In this document: piece after piece, positions 7,124-15,073 of the stretch | Numbering within the stretch: position 1 is the first letter of the stretch | Layout of the letters: each line of letters starts with the position of its first letter | Source: Bacillus sp. AFS059628 | GTDB lineage: Bacteria; Bacillota; Bacilli; Bacillales; Bacillaceae_G | Direction: 5' to 3' | Assembly (NCBI RefSeq): GCF_002571225.1 | Contig: NZ_NVEC01000102.1 | Coordinates: 1-61,820 of the forward strand | DNA: 61,820 nt | Program-made: the position numbers and the translations under genes | Notes under the pieces: model-generated | What the model was told of the DNA's origin: nothing | Databases searched by the model: none | What the model saw: the letters and a program-made list of their open reading frames with translations, nothing else

Positions 7124-7720
7124 ATGTCTTATTACTACGATGATTATTGTAGGGATTCCAAAAAGAAATATCATGATTGTCATAAAAGCAGTAAGAGTTA
7201 TGACAAATGTGATAAAAAACATGAGGAAAAGCCTTGGTTTAATGTAAAAGTGAATTGTTGTTCTGATGATAACGGATACAATCTTGTAAGAGCATCTGCT
7301 TTTAGAGCTGTGAGTACAGTTAATCAGAATTTGCCAGCAAATACATTTGTTAAAGTTTTATTCCAAAATGAACAATTTGATTTAGCAAATGAATATAACC
7401 CTGCAACATCCATTTTTATACCAAAGACAAGAGGTGTTTACTCTGTTATTGGAACAATTGCGTTCATTCCCAATAATCTAAACGTAAACTATAGAGCGCG
7501 GGTAGAAATTCGAGTTAATGGGAATCCGGCAATTGCAATAGATAATGATTTTTTTGGCCCAATAAACTTTGCTAATGTTGTAGCTGTTTCATCGATAATT
7601 CAATTGAATGCAGGGGATATAGTTGAGGTTTTTGCACAAAGTAGTGTAGCTGGAGTTATTTCAAATGTAGAAAATGGTACGCATTTTGAAGCTGCAAGAT
7701 TCCCGTCTCCACAAGTATAA
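7124..7720 (+). CDS. C1q/TNF-like jelly-roll protein, probable spore surface protein
   Basis: The start is ATG 7124 behind AAAGGAGG. The first 50 residues are rich in Tyr, Asp, Lys, His and Cys (MSYYYDDYCRDSKKK), a composition typical of Bacillus coat and exosporium proteins. Residues 60-198 form a beta-rich domain of C1q/TNF type: FRAVSTVNQ at the first strand, GVYSVIGTIAF in the core, then LNAGDIVEVFAQ. There is no signal peptide. That fits assembly from the mother cell and agrees with the sigma-K-type promoter. B. cereus spores carry similar jelly-roll domains in BclA-type proteins. The exact role is unknown. Confidence 0.7.
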   Translation: MSYYYDDYCRDSKKKYHDCHKSSKSYDKCDKKHEEKPWFNVKVNCCSDDNGYNLVRASAFRAVSTVNQNLPANTFVKVLFQNEQFDLANEYNPATSIFIPKTRGVYSVIGTIAFIPNNLNVNYRARVEIRVNGNPAIAIDNDFFGPINFANVVAVSSIIQLNAGDIVEVFAQSSVAGVISNVENGTHFEAARFPSPQV

Positions 7721-7775
7721 GTAGTATGAAATCTCGTCAGTAATTTTATCTAAGTAAAGTCCCTAATTTATATTT

Positions 7776-7803
7776 GACCTGCATAAATGTAGGTCTTTTT
7801 TTC
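7776..7803 (+). terminator. Rho-independent terminator
   Basis: GACCTGCA and TGTAGGTC pair around a four-base loop, followed by eight Ts. Confidence 0.85.
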
Positions 7804-8167
7804 AATAGAAAAGGGGATGAAAAAAGGAAAGTTTCCAGGGATTTCTCAAAACAGAATCGATATTATACTCTGTCTATACAGTTCTTTGAAAGAAAAGTAG
7901 TGTGGGGATAATGTATCAATGCATTGATAAACAGTAAACATAGACCCTTTTATTAAAACGTTACCGGAGAACGGGCATGGACGGTAAGAATCCGCAAAAA
8001 GGACGAAAAGGCTAATTACATTTATATATTTAGCCATGGTGCGTGAGTGTCGTGGCTTTTGTGTTATTTGTTGAGATCGCCAATATTGCTGGGTTGATTG
8101 GTCACATGAAATTATCATATCATTATTTATAACGAGGAAATATGGAGGGCGTTCTCATTTTGAACAG
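7804..8167. other. Intergenic region without a supported gene
   Basis: There is no convincing protein or RNA gene here. Open frames on both strands have atypical composition and no ribosome sites. Short stems are present, such as AGCCATG with CGTGGCT near 8034-8062, but without a coherent fold. Confidence 0.4.
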
Positions 8168-8191
8168 AAAAAAAGAACCTGTAGTGGCTCC
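8168..8191 (-). terminator. Minus-strand terminator
   Basis: On the minus strand GAGCC and GGTTC form a short stem followed by seven Ts. It lies just after the stop codon of the gene at 8195. Confidence 0.65.
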
Positions 8192-8194
8192 TTT

Positions 8195-8410
8195 TCACAT
8201 TGCTATCTTATACTTATTGATTTTTCGCTTAACATCCATAAAAGCTAGTAATGCAGCAATTGCACAAAGGCCTTTAAACCAAAGAAACTCGGAAGAAAAT
8301 AGTCCGCCAAAGAAAGCGACCGAGTGTACAAAACAAGTAATACCAAATAACCAAAGCATGAACTTTAATTCTTTTGAGGAATATTTATAGTTTTTAAATC
8401 TTTCCCACAT
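8195..8410 (-). CDS. Small two-span membrane protein
   Basis: ATG 8410 (MWERFKNYKYSS) lies nine bases after AGGAG. The 71-residue protein has two hydrophobic segments, FMLWLFGITCFVHSVAFFGG and FKGLCAIAALLAFM, and a basic tail (DVKRKINKYK). It lies 18 bases downstream of another small membrane protein gene of similar size and plan, and the two form an operon ending at the terminator at 8168. The function is unknown. Confidence 0.65.
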   Translation of the reverse strand: MWERFKNYKYSSKELKFMLWLFGITCFVHSVAFFGGLFSSEFLWFKGLCAIAALLAFMDVKRKINKYKIAM

Positions 8411-8428
8411 ATGTATCAACTCCTATTG

Positions 8429-8626
8429 TTATGAGGTTCTGTAGTTTTTCTTTTTAAAATCGCGCATGTTGAGGATAAAGAATAAAAGGAAGATAACAGC
8501 TGCGATGCCATTAATCCAGTAGTATGTACGTCCTGTTGTCAATCCGTGATAGAAGGAATTGAAATTCCAAATTATAAGAAGTATTGAACAGATAGTAGAG
8601 ATTATTAATGAGTTAAAACTTCTCAT
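8429..8626 (-). CDS. Small two-span membrane protein, first gene of a pair
   Basis: ATG 8626 (MRSFNS) follows GAGGTG by six bases. The 65-residue product has an N-terminal span (LIISTICSILLIIWNF) and a second span (YYWINGIAAVIFLLFFIL) ending in a basic tail (DFKKKNYRTS). Hydropathy and the basic C-terminus resemble the next gene (8195-8410), suggesting partner proteins. The family is not recognised. Confidence 0.65.
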   Translation of the reverse strand: MRSFNSLIISTICSILLIIWNFNSFYHGLTTGRTYYWINGIAAVIFLLFFILNMRDFKKKNYRTS

Positions 8627-8705
8627 GATTTTCACCTCGATTCAAAATATTAGAGCTCATTTATAATTTTACATTTAAATAAATAGATTTACAATAAGAG
8701 GAATG

Positions 8706-8732
8706 AAAAAGAACCCGATGGAGTTCGGGTCC
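8706..8732 (-). terminator. Minus-strand terminator
   Basis: ACCCGA and TCGGGT form the stem, with an A-run to the left that gives TTTTT on the minus strand. No minus-strand gene to its right was found, so its transcript is unknown. Confidence 0.6.
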
Positions 8733-8846
8733 TTTCAGAAGTGATGATGTATTCTCGGCTTGGGAACTGAGAAAATACAAAAATATAATACATCAGGATT
8801 TAGAGAATTTCAATATTAAATTAGGGATTACCGCGAGGTGGTGAAT
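8733..8846. other. Nested inverted repeats of unknown role
   Basis: TGATGTATT and AATACATCA (about 8745 and 8790) enclose TTCTC and GAGAA arms. This could form a structured leader ahead of the small frame at 8847. No known riboswitch was recognised. Confidence 0.3.
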
Positions 8847-8918
8847 ATGGCTAGGCAAAGAAGCCTAAATTGTGAAGTGAATAATTTGTTAATGTATTTT
8901 ATTTTTTACAAAAAATAA
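8847..8918 (+). CDS. Candidate 23-residue peptide
   Basis: ATG 8847 has a convincing ribosome site (GAGGTGGTGAAT). The 23-codon product begins MARQRSLNCEVNN and ends in a short hydrophobic tail (LLMYFIFYKK). No promoter or family could be assigned. It could also be a chance frame. Confidence 0.3.
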   Translation: MARQRSLNCEVNNLLMYFIFYKK

Positions 8919-8942
8919 ACATTTTTTCATATTTAAAGAAGT

Positions 8943-8971
8943 TTTTACAAAAAAATACATATAAGTATAAA
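8943..8971 (+). promoter_or_regulatory. Promoter for the repeat-peptide gene
   Basis: TTTTAC, 17 bases, TATAAA. It lies about 95 bases upstream of ATG 9067. The leader between them holds ATGTT and AACAT arms around 9020-9040, which may form a small hairpin. Confidence 0.5.
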
Positions 8972-9066
8972 TATATGGTAATGAAATGAGTCGAATTTTC
9001 ATCATGACTGATATCCATAATATGTTCATTTCAATTAACATGAAATACACATAGAGGAGAGAGATT

Positions 9067-9384
9067 ATGAAAAGGAGAATTGGTACAGCAGTCGTAGGTT
9101 TATCTTTTTTAGGATTTGGAATTTTTGGTTTTACTCATGGAAATGGTGGAGGGGTTGTTCAAGCGGCTTCAGTAGGTGATGGAGGAGGAGCGCCTGCATA
9201 TGCACATGGAAATCATGGGGGAGCACCAACTTATACTCATGGACATTTCCCTGCACCGAAGTTAGAATCGGAAGGGAATACAGGAGGGGCGCCTTCTTAC
9301 AATAAGGGAGATACATGGTCTCCGAGTTATGCACATGGAAATACAGGAGCACCAGCTAATACAGAGCCTGGTGGGGGGATTTAA
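9067..9384 (+). CDS. Secreted repeat protein with GAPxYxHG units (possible peptide precursor)
   Basis: The start is ATG 9067 behind AGAGGAGAG. The first 36 residues are a signal peptide (MKRR, hydrophobic core, VVQAAS with a likely cut after AA or near it). The mature part of about 70 residues consists of imperfect units: GAPAYAHG, GAPTYTHG, a spacer HFPAPKLESEGN, GAPSYNKG, SPSYAHG, GAPANTEPG, separated by Gly-rich links (GNHG, GNTG). There is no Cys, no membrane anchor and no enzyme domain. The His residues could bind metal. The layout also resembles a multi-copy peptide precursor. No processing or sensing gene adjoins it. The function is unknown. Confidence 0.75.
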   Translation: MKRRIGTAVVGLSFLGFGIFGFTHGNGGGVVQAASVGDGGGAPAYAHGNHGGAPTYTHGHFPAPKLESEGNTGGAPSYNKGDTWSPSYAHGNTGAPANTEPGGGI

Positions 9385-9424
9385 CTAATACTAAAATGAA
9401 AGTTGTAAATTTATATATAAGAAA

Positions 9425-9456
9425 AAAGGCTTTGTAATTTACAAGGTCTTTTTTCT
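9425..9456 (+). terminator. Rho-independent terminator
   Basis: GGCTTTGTAA and TTACAAGGTC pair, followed by TTTTTT. It ends the repeat-peptide transcript. Confidence 0.8.
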
Positions 9457-9614
9457 TTGTAAAAAAGTTATTCAAAGGGGAAAATAAATGAATTTCTTCG
9501 TATTTTATTATTAACAAAATACGGGTTTTGTATGGAATTTCCTGCAAAGAATTCACGATGAATAAGGTTGTCTCATATCATATAAAGATTGCTTTATCAA
9601 GATTATAAAATGAT

Positions 9615-9836
9615 GTGAACGTATTGGAAGATGTTTCTGGAAAAATTGACAGTTTAAAAGCAGAACAAAAAGAAATTATGCGAGATATTCGTAATTTAGA
9701 AACTCGCAAAACAATTAATGAGAAAGACATCGCTACATTTAATAAGCAATTAGAAAAGATTAGCATGAATACAACTTGGATTCTACGAATTATTATTAGC
9801 GCAATCACTATGAAGATGAATTTATTAATTTTTTAA
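9615..9836 (+). pseudogene. XhlA-type (hemolysin XhlA family) remnant
   Basis: The frame from GTG 9615 (73 residues) has the XhlA plan: an N-terminal coiled coil (GKIDSLKAEQKEIMRDIRNLE, NEKDIATFNKQLEKI), then NTTWILRIIISAI leading into the usual membrane segment. The end (MKMNLLIF) departs from the hydrophobic tail of the family, and there is no ribosome site at the start. XhlA acts with holins in PBSX-like prophage lysis. No other phage gene is nearby, so this is probably a prophage remnant. A functional lone copy is less likely. Confidence 0.6.
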
Positions 9837-9886
9837 ATACGACACAAAATAAATAAGTCCCCAAAAATATATGAATTAAAGTGAGA

Positions 9887-9922
9887 AGACGTTCTACTCA
9901 TATGAAGTAGAACGTCTTTCTT
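9887..9922 (+). terminator. Perfect hairpin terminator
   Basis: AGACGTTCTACT and AGTAGAACGTCT form a 12-bp perfect stem around seven bases, followed by TTCTT. Confidence 0.8.
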
Positions 9923-10302
9923 ATGTTTACTTTCAGAAGGTATGCAGTTAAGTGTTTCTGTTTTTGAGAGTAAATTTAGTATCCATATTCTCATTATTAG
10001 ATTTGTTTTGAACTACACGCTTATTTAAGTGAATAAAAGTTAGAATAGTTAAGGAAAAGGATAATTTTGTTCTTAATTAACATAATTTTCAAAAATAAAA
10101 TCTGCAGATGTTAAGATTTGTTATATAATATAGTTGTCAAAGTACTACCCCTGTAGTTTCTATGATGAATCGGTAAGATAGTTTGTTTGTCCCATATATT
10201 CACGTGATATAAAAAAACTTGTAGAGATTCCTGCAAGTTCTTTTTTAAGGATTAAATGTGAATCTGAAATAAAGTAACGAGTTTTTGAGGGGAGAAAAGT
10301 AA
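9923..10302. other. Intergenic region ending in an orphan terminator
   Basis: There is no protein gene. A TATAAT box occurs in the run around 10120-10130. The hairpin at 10216-10246 ends in TTTTTT. Together they could delimit a short RNA of about 100 nt, but no -35 box convinces me. Confidence 0.3.
10216..10246 (+). terminator. Rho-independent terminator
   Basis: AACTTGTAG and CTGCAAGTT form the stem, followed by CTTTTTT. There is no annotated gene directly upstream. Confidence 0.7.
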
Positions 10303-10809
10303 ATGTTTATAAAAGCAGAAAGATTACTAATACGAAAATTTGAATTCAAGGATTGGGAAGCTGTTCATGAGTATACATCAGATAGCGATGTTATGAAATA
10401 CATACCTGAAGGGGTTTTTACTGAAGAAGATACAAGAAACTTTGTAAATAAAAATATGGGTGAAAATGCTAAGAACTTTCCTGTGATACTAATAGGTGAA
10501 AATATCCTGATTGGTCATATTGTTTTTCATAAATATTTTGGTGAACATACTTATGAGATTGGGTGGGTATTCAATCCTAAATATTTCAATAAAGGATATG
10601 CTTCTGAAGCAGCACAAGCTACATTGAAATATGGGTTTAAGGAAATGAAATTACATAGAATTATAGCTACATGTCAGCCAGAAAATACCCCATCATATCG
10701 AGTGATGGAGAAAATTGGAATGAGGAGAGAAGGCTATTTCAAGAAGTGTATACCCCATGGAAATGAATGGTGGGATGAATATTATTACGCTATTTTAGAA
10801 GAAGAGTAG
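10303..10809 (+). CDS. GNAT N-acetyltransferase, RimJ/RimL type
   Basis: This 168-residue protein has the RimJ/RimL-type GNAT fold. It opens with AERLLIRKFEFKDWEAVHEY. Motif A, which binds acetyl-CoA pyrophosphate, is degenerate around FNKGYASEAAQATLKYGF. Then comes LHRIIATCQPENTPSYRVMEKIGMRREGYF, the classic motif B region. The start is ATG 10303 behind GAGGGGAG. Such enzymes acetylate protein N-termini or small amines. The substrate cannot be read from sequence. It appears monocistronic. Confidence 0.9.
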   Translation: MFIKAERLLIRKFEFKDWEAVHEYTSDSDVMKYIPEGVFTEEDTRNFVNKNMGENAKNFPVILIGENILIGHIVFHKYFGEHTYEIGWVFNPKYFNKGYASEAAQATLKYGFKEMKLHRIIATCQPENTPSYRVMEKIGMRREGYFKKCIPHGNEWWDEYYYAILEEE

Positions 10810-10929
10810 TGTCTCAGAACGTATTATTAAAATCAAAATCATAATTAAAATTGTGCTATCATTTTTTGAGAATTGCTTGGTCTATAAAATAATTAAAATG
10901 TGGGTGGTGCTCTATGCCTATCAAGCTAA

Positions 10930-11115
10930 CATTATACAAGTTTAATTTATCGAATGGATAAAGCAGATACTCGAGTTATCATTGTAGGAGGAAATGAGTT
11001 TGGGTTTTCAAGTGGGTTTGACTCCTCTGAAGATATAAAACGCCTTCCTAACGATTATACAGGTGGAATTTGGACAAATCGCATTGATAAAATAGCACCT
11101 GTATTTAAGAAATAA
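10930..11115 (+). pseudogene. 3' gene fragment, family uncertain
   Basis: An open frame without a good start reads plausibly as a protein C-terminus (DKADTRVIIVGGNEFG, EDIKRLPNDYTGGIWTN, IDKIAPVFKK, then TAA). The GGIWTNRID-type ending resembles the last strand and helix of glycerophosphodiester phosphodiesterase-like barrels, but this is tentative. The upstream part of the gene is missing. A stop lies at 10927. Confidence 0.5.
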
Positions 11116-11210
11116 GGGATAATATAACAGTGGAAGTTTTTTTATCTGTTTAACCGTTTATCTATTTAAAAGAAGACTCATTAATAATTTTAAAGGTTTA
11201 TATACCGATA

Positions 11211-11256
11211 AACACCCCTGATTTCCATTATTCATAGGAAATCAGGGGTGTTTTTT
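11211..11256 (+). terminator. Strong rho-independent terminator
   Basis: ACACCCCTGATTTCC and GGAAATCAGGGGTGT form a 15-bp perfect stem followed by TTTTTT. Confidence 0.9.
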
Positions 11257-11468
11257 GGATGAATGGAACTTATTTTACTTATATTCAAACAGAAGTACAA
11301 CAGCGATTAAATAATTACTCGCAAGATGTAAAAAATGGCTTAATCCTCATAAATAACTGTAGAAAAGTAAATTTTTCATTTGGGGGTACTTTCAAAATTT
11401 TAGGTTGATGGGCATGTGAAGGCACCTCTAGAAAGAATTTATATCTTAATAATTTTACAAACGAATAA

Positions 11469-11484
11469 TATGAAATTATTCATA
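11469..11484 (+). promoter_or_regulatory. PlcR box
   Basis: TATGAAATTATTCATA matches the PlcR recognition pattern TATGnAnnnnTnCATA at every fixed position. It lies 85 bases before the expected start of nprB, a known PlcR-regulon member in B. cereus. The gene it controls is broken here. Confidence 0.85.
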
Positions 11485-11568
11485 TTTATACAAAAAATCC
11501 GAAAATAATTGTATATTAAATTTTGTAATTATATCTCTTATATTACTCATATTGAAGGGGGAAAACGA

Positions 11569-13218
11569 ATAAAAAAAACGGCTATTACATTGCTTGCTGC
11601 AGGAACAATGTTAGGTGCACCATTTTCAACTGCGTTTGCAGAAGAGCAAGTTTCTCAACAAGAAGCGATGGATAAAATGGAGTTACTACAAAAAAATTGG
11701 AATGAGGAACAGGGAAGCCCATCATTTCTTTCAGGTGACTTATCTGATAAAAAGGTAGAGACTCAAAAAGCGGTAAAAGAGTTTCTTGAAGAAAATAAAG
11801 AATTATTTAAAATAAATCCACAAAAAGATTTAACACTTAAAGAAGTGAAATTAGATGATTTAAGTATGAAACATTATGTTTATACACGATCTATAAATAA
11901 AATACCCGTTTATGGTGCACAATTTATTGTACATACAGATAAAGAGGGTAGAGTAACAACGGTCAATGGAGATGTCCATCCAGCTGCAGAGGAAAGTTTA
12001 AAGGGTAATACAAAAGCAAAGATTACAAAGGAAACAGCACTTTCAAATACTTGGAAACATATTAAACTTACAAAAAATGATACGCTAGTAAAAATGGATG
12101 GGAATGCATTAGATCAGATAAAAGAAAAATGAGAGTCTACTAATGAAAAAGCAGATTTAGTTGTATATGAAAAAGATGGAACTTACCATTTAACATTTAA
12201 AGTGAAACTACAATTTATTAAACCTTATGGTGCTAATTGGCACATCTATGTTAATGCGGAAGATGGGACAATTGTAGATTCATATAATGCAGTTACAGAT
12301 GCAGATAGTGCTCATAAAGGTGATGGATATGGGGTACTAGGTGATAACAAAGAATTAAATACAACTTTTAGTAGTGTAAAGGGAAAATACTACTTAAAAG
12401 ACACAACAAAGCCTATGAATGGTGGCTATATTGAAACATTTACAGTAAATCATAGCGATGAAGATTATCCAATAAATTATCGTCTATCTTGGACAAATAA
12501 AGATCAAGGGCCAGCAGTTGATGCCCATTATCATGCAGGGAAAGTCTATGATTATTATAAAAATGTCCATAATCGTAATAGTATTGATGGGAAAGGTAAA
12601 ACGATTCGCTCCGCTGTGAATTATGGAGTTAACGTAAATAATGCATTTTGGAATGGCCAGCAAATGATATATGGAGATGGTCGCAGGTTTATTCCACTTT
12701 CTGGTTCTCTTGATGTTGTGGCACATGAATTAACTCATGCTGTTACAGAGTATTCTGCTGATCTTCGTTACGTAAATCAATCAGGTGCATTAAATGAATC
12801 TTTCTCTGATGTCCTTGGCTATTTTGTTGATCCTACCAATTGGTATGTAGGAGATGCTGTATTTACACCTGGTGTTTCTGGGGACGCACTACGAAGCTTA
12901 TCAAATCCTGAGAAATATGGACAACCTGCTCATATGAGAAACTACCAATATCTTCCAGAAACTGAAGAGGGAGATAATGGTGGAGTGCATATAAATAGTG
13001 GTATTCCGAATAAGGCTGCATATTTGACAATTAATTCTATTGGTAAAGAAAAGGCAGAAAAAATCTATTATCGTGCGTTAACAACATATTTGACTCCAAC
13101 TAGCGACTTTAAACAAGCTCGTACTGCTTTATTACAATCTGCGGCTGATTATGATGGTTATGATAGTGTAACGTATAAAGCTATAGAAAATGCTTGGAAT
13201 CAGGTCGGTGTAAAATAA
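11569..13218 (+). pseudogene. nprB: Neutral protease B (thermolysin-like, M4), disrupted
   Basis: The expected start codon, placed after GGGGGAAAACGA and before KKTAITLLAAG, reads ATA (11569-11571) where ATG is expected. The frame also has a TGA at 12130-12132 inside the propeptide; translation resumes in the same frame directly after it (ESTNEKADLVVYEKDG). The rest is intact: signal peptide ending AFA, FTP and PepSY propeptide, then the M4 catalytic domain with HELTH, LNESFSD and the downstream Asn/His region. Total length would be about 549 residues, like secreted bacillolysins. Translation could start at an upstream TTG (11509), but the TGA would still remove the enzyme. Confidence 0.9.
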
Positions 13219-13296
13219 TTTAATTTGGCTACTATAGGCTAAGAATTTTAGTTATTAAAACTGAAAAAAGAAAAGAACACACTTGTATAATGATAT

Positions 13297-13358
13297 CCTC
13301 CCCGTTAGGTAGATAGATAAAAAGGAAAAATCTATCTACCTAATGGGGAGGATTTTTT
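13297..13358 (+). terminator. Long hairpin terminator directly before the IS3-type remnant
   Basis: Twenty-two-base arms (13297-13318 and 13330-13351) pair with a single G-T, around an 11-base A-rich loop, and are followed by TTTTTT. The transposase-like ATG is the next codon but one base, at 13359. Confidence 0.9.
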
Positions 13359-13586
13359 ATGGATAGAATGAAATATTCTAAAGCTGAAAAATTGGCGATT
13401 TTAGCTCTTTATAAAGATGATTGTCATTCAATAGCTGACATTACGTAAAAGTTTTCTGTTAATTCTGGAACGATTAGAGCTTGGAAAATAAGCTATGAAG
13501 TGAATGGTGAAGAAGGCCTAGAAGAAGCGCTTTCTTGGAAAAAAGAGATAAAGATAGATTTGAGCGTAGAGAGAAATTGTAATTAA
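13359..13586 (+). pseudogene. IS3-family OrfA-like transposase fragment
   Basis: The frame reads MDRMKYSKAEKLAILALYKD, then the helix-turn-helix of IS3-family OrfA (IADIT-stop-KFSVNSGTIRAWK) and EEGLEEALSWKK. A TAA (13446-13448) interrupts the HTH in frame. The protein ends at 13584, and OrfB with its DDE catalytic core is absent. No terminal inverted repeats could be paired. It is a dead remnant of an insertion sequence at the left edge of the sulfide oxidation genes. Confidence 0.75.
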
Positions 13587-13801
13587 AGTAAGATAGGAAA
13601 AAGACTAGCATTGAGAAATATATAAAGAGGGAAGTAACATAGGGGATTTACGCATAAAGTAATATTGAAGATTAAATTAACAAAATTTTCATTTTACTCA
13701 AATAAATACATGGTGTTTTTAAATTATAATAATGTTATTACGATGAAAATAAGGCTACTAAATAGTTATTTTAAAAATCAATTTTAGATAGGAAGAGGAT
13801 A

Positions 13802-15001
13802 ATGAAGACCAGAGATAGTTATAAAATTATTGTAATTGGTGCTGGGACTGCTGGAATATCTTCTACTGCACATTTGTTACGAAATGTACCCCTATTGAAA
13901 GAAAGTATTGCAATTATTGATCCGTCAAAAAAACATTACTTTCAACCACTATGGAGTTTAGTGGGGGGAGGAATTATTTCAAAGGAAATTACGATGCGTG
14001 ATCAAGAATTGCTTATTCCAAAAGGGGCAACATGGATCCCTAAAAGTGTTATTAAGTTGTTTCCGGATGAAAATAAGCTACTTTTAGATGATGGACTGCT
14101 GCTTGAGTATGAAATTCTTATTGTAGCAGCCGGTATACAAATAAATTGGGACGGTATTAAAGGTTTAAAAGAGTCTATTGGGACTAATGGGGTTTGTAGC
14201 AATTACTCTTATAAATATGTTGATTCTACCTGGAAAGAAATTAAAAAATTTAAAGGAGGAAATGCGGTTTTTACCCACCCCAATACTCCTATTAAATGCG
14301 GTGGTGCCCCACAAAAGATTATGTATTTAGCAGAAGAGTATTTTTCTAATAACGGTGTAAGAAACAAAAGTGAAGTAATGTTTTATACCGCGAACGCTAA
14401 CATATTTCAGGTTCCACGATATGCTAATACATTAGAACAAGTACTAGAAAGAAAGCAAATTATAACAAATTATAATAAAAACTTAGTAGAAATTATTGCC
14501 GAAAAGAGAGAAGCAATTTTTGAAGATACACAAACACTGAAAAGAGAAACTGTACCATACAGTATGATCCATGTTGTTCCACCAATGGGGCCACCTAATT
14601 TTATTAAAGAGAGTGAAATAAGTGATTCTCAGGGGTGGGTAGATATAAACCCTTATACTTTACAACATGTGCAGTATAAGAATATTTTCGGACTTGGAGA
14701 TTGTACCAACTTACCCACCTCTAAAACTGGAGCGGCAATTCGAAAACAAATACCTATCTTAAAACAAAATATTATGGACGTACTTAACGGAAGAGACTTG
14801 CAGGCTAAATATGATGGGTATACATCTTGTCCGATTATTACTGGTTATAAAAGTCTGATACTCGCTGAATTTAACTATAAACATGAGCCTCAAGAAACGT
14901 TTCCATTTAATCAAGCGAAAGAACGGTATAGTATGTTTTTACTTAAAAGATATATGTTGCCCTATATGTATTGGAATTTTATGTTGAAAGGGATTCTATA
15001 A
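13802..15001 (+). CDS. sqr: Sulfide:quinone oxidoreductase, type II
   Basis: This 399-residue flavoprotein belongs to the SQR/NDH-2 group. GAGTAGISS near residue 12 binds FAD. HYFQPLWSLVGGG follows, and the block KCGGAPQKIMYLAEEY is diagnostic for SQOR-like enzymes. The two cysteines expected to carry the redox relay are present, in IKCGG and in SCPIITGY. The C-terminus ends in an aromatic, basic segment suited to membrane association. The start ATG 13802 follows GGAAGAGG. It oxidises sulfide to persulfide and passes electrons to menaquinone. The next gene encodes a persulfide dioxygenase, 72 bases downstream, so the two form a detoxification pair. Confidence 0.9.
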   Translation: MKTRDSYKIIVIGAGTAGISSTAHLLRNVPLLKESIAIIDPSKKHYFQPLWSLVGGGIISKEITMRDQELLIPKGATWIPKSVIKLFPDENKLLLDDGLLLEYEILIVAAGIQINWDGIKGLKESIGTNGVCSNYSYKYVDSTWKEIKKFKGGNAVFTHPNTPIKCGGAPQKIMYLAEEYFSNNGVRNKSEVMFYTANANIFQVPRYANTLEQVLERKQIITNYNKNLVEIIAEKREAIFEDTQTLKRETVPYSMIHVVPPMGPPNFIKESEISDSQGWVDINPYTLQHVQYKNIFGLGDCTNLPTSKTGAAIRKQIPILKQNIMDVLNGRDLQAKYDGYTSCPIITGYKSLILAEFNYKHEPQETFPFNQAKERYSMFLLKRYMLPYMYWNFMLKGIL

Positions 15002-15073
15002 GAGAAAAGAGAAAGTGGTTATAAAAATTAAAATTGAAAAGCAATTTGAAATAACTAATTGGAGGGAATAGCT

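Noticed and set aside
7846-8118. Minus-strand open frame of 90 codons
   Set aside because: No ribosome site, odd composition and no motif; it runs through a region with several small hairpins. Treated as non-coding.
8142-8390. Plus-strand frame of 82 codons
   Set aside because: It lies antisense to the small membrane protein at 8195-8410, which has a good ribosome site and typical hydropathy.
9615-9836. Start of a prophage lysis cassette
   Set aside because: Only one XhlA-like frame is present; no holin, endolysin or tail gene lies nearby, so an active prophage is not supported.
11259-11402. 47-codon plus-strand frame after the terminator at 11211
   Set aside because: No ribosome site or promoter after the terminator, and no recognisable family.
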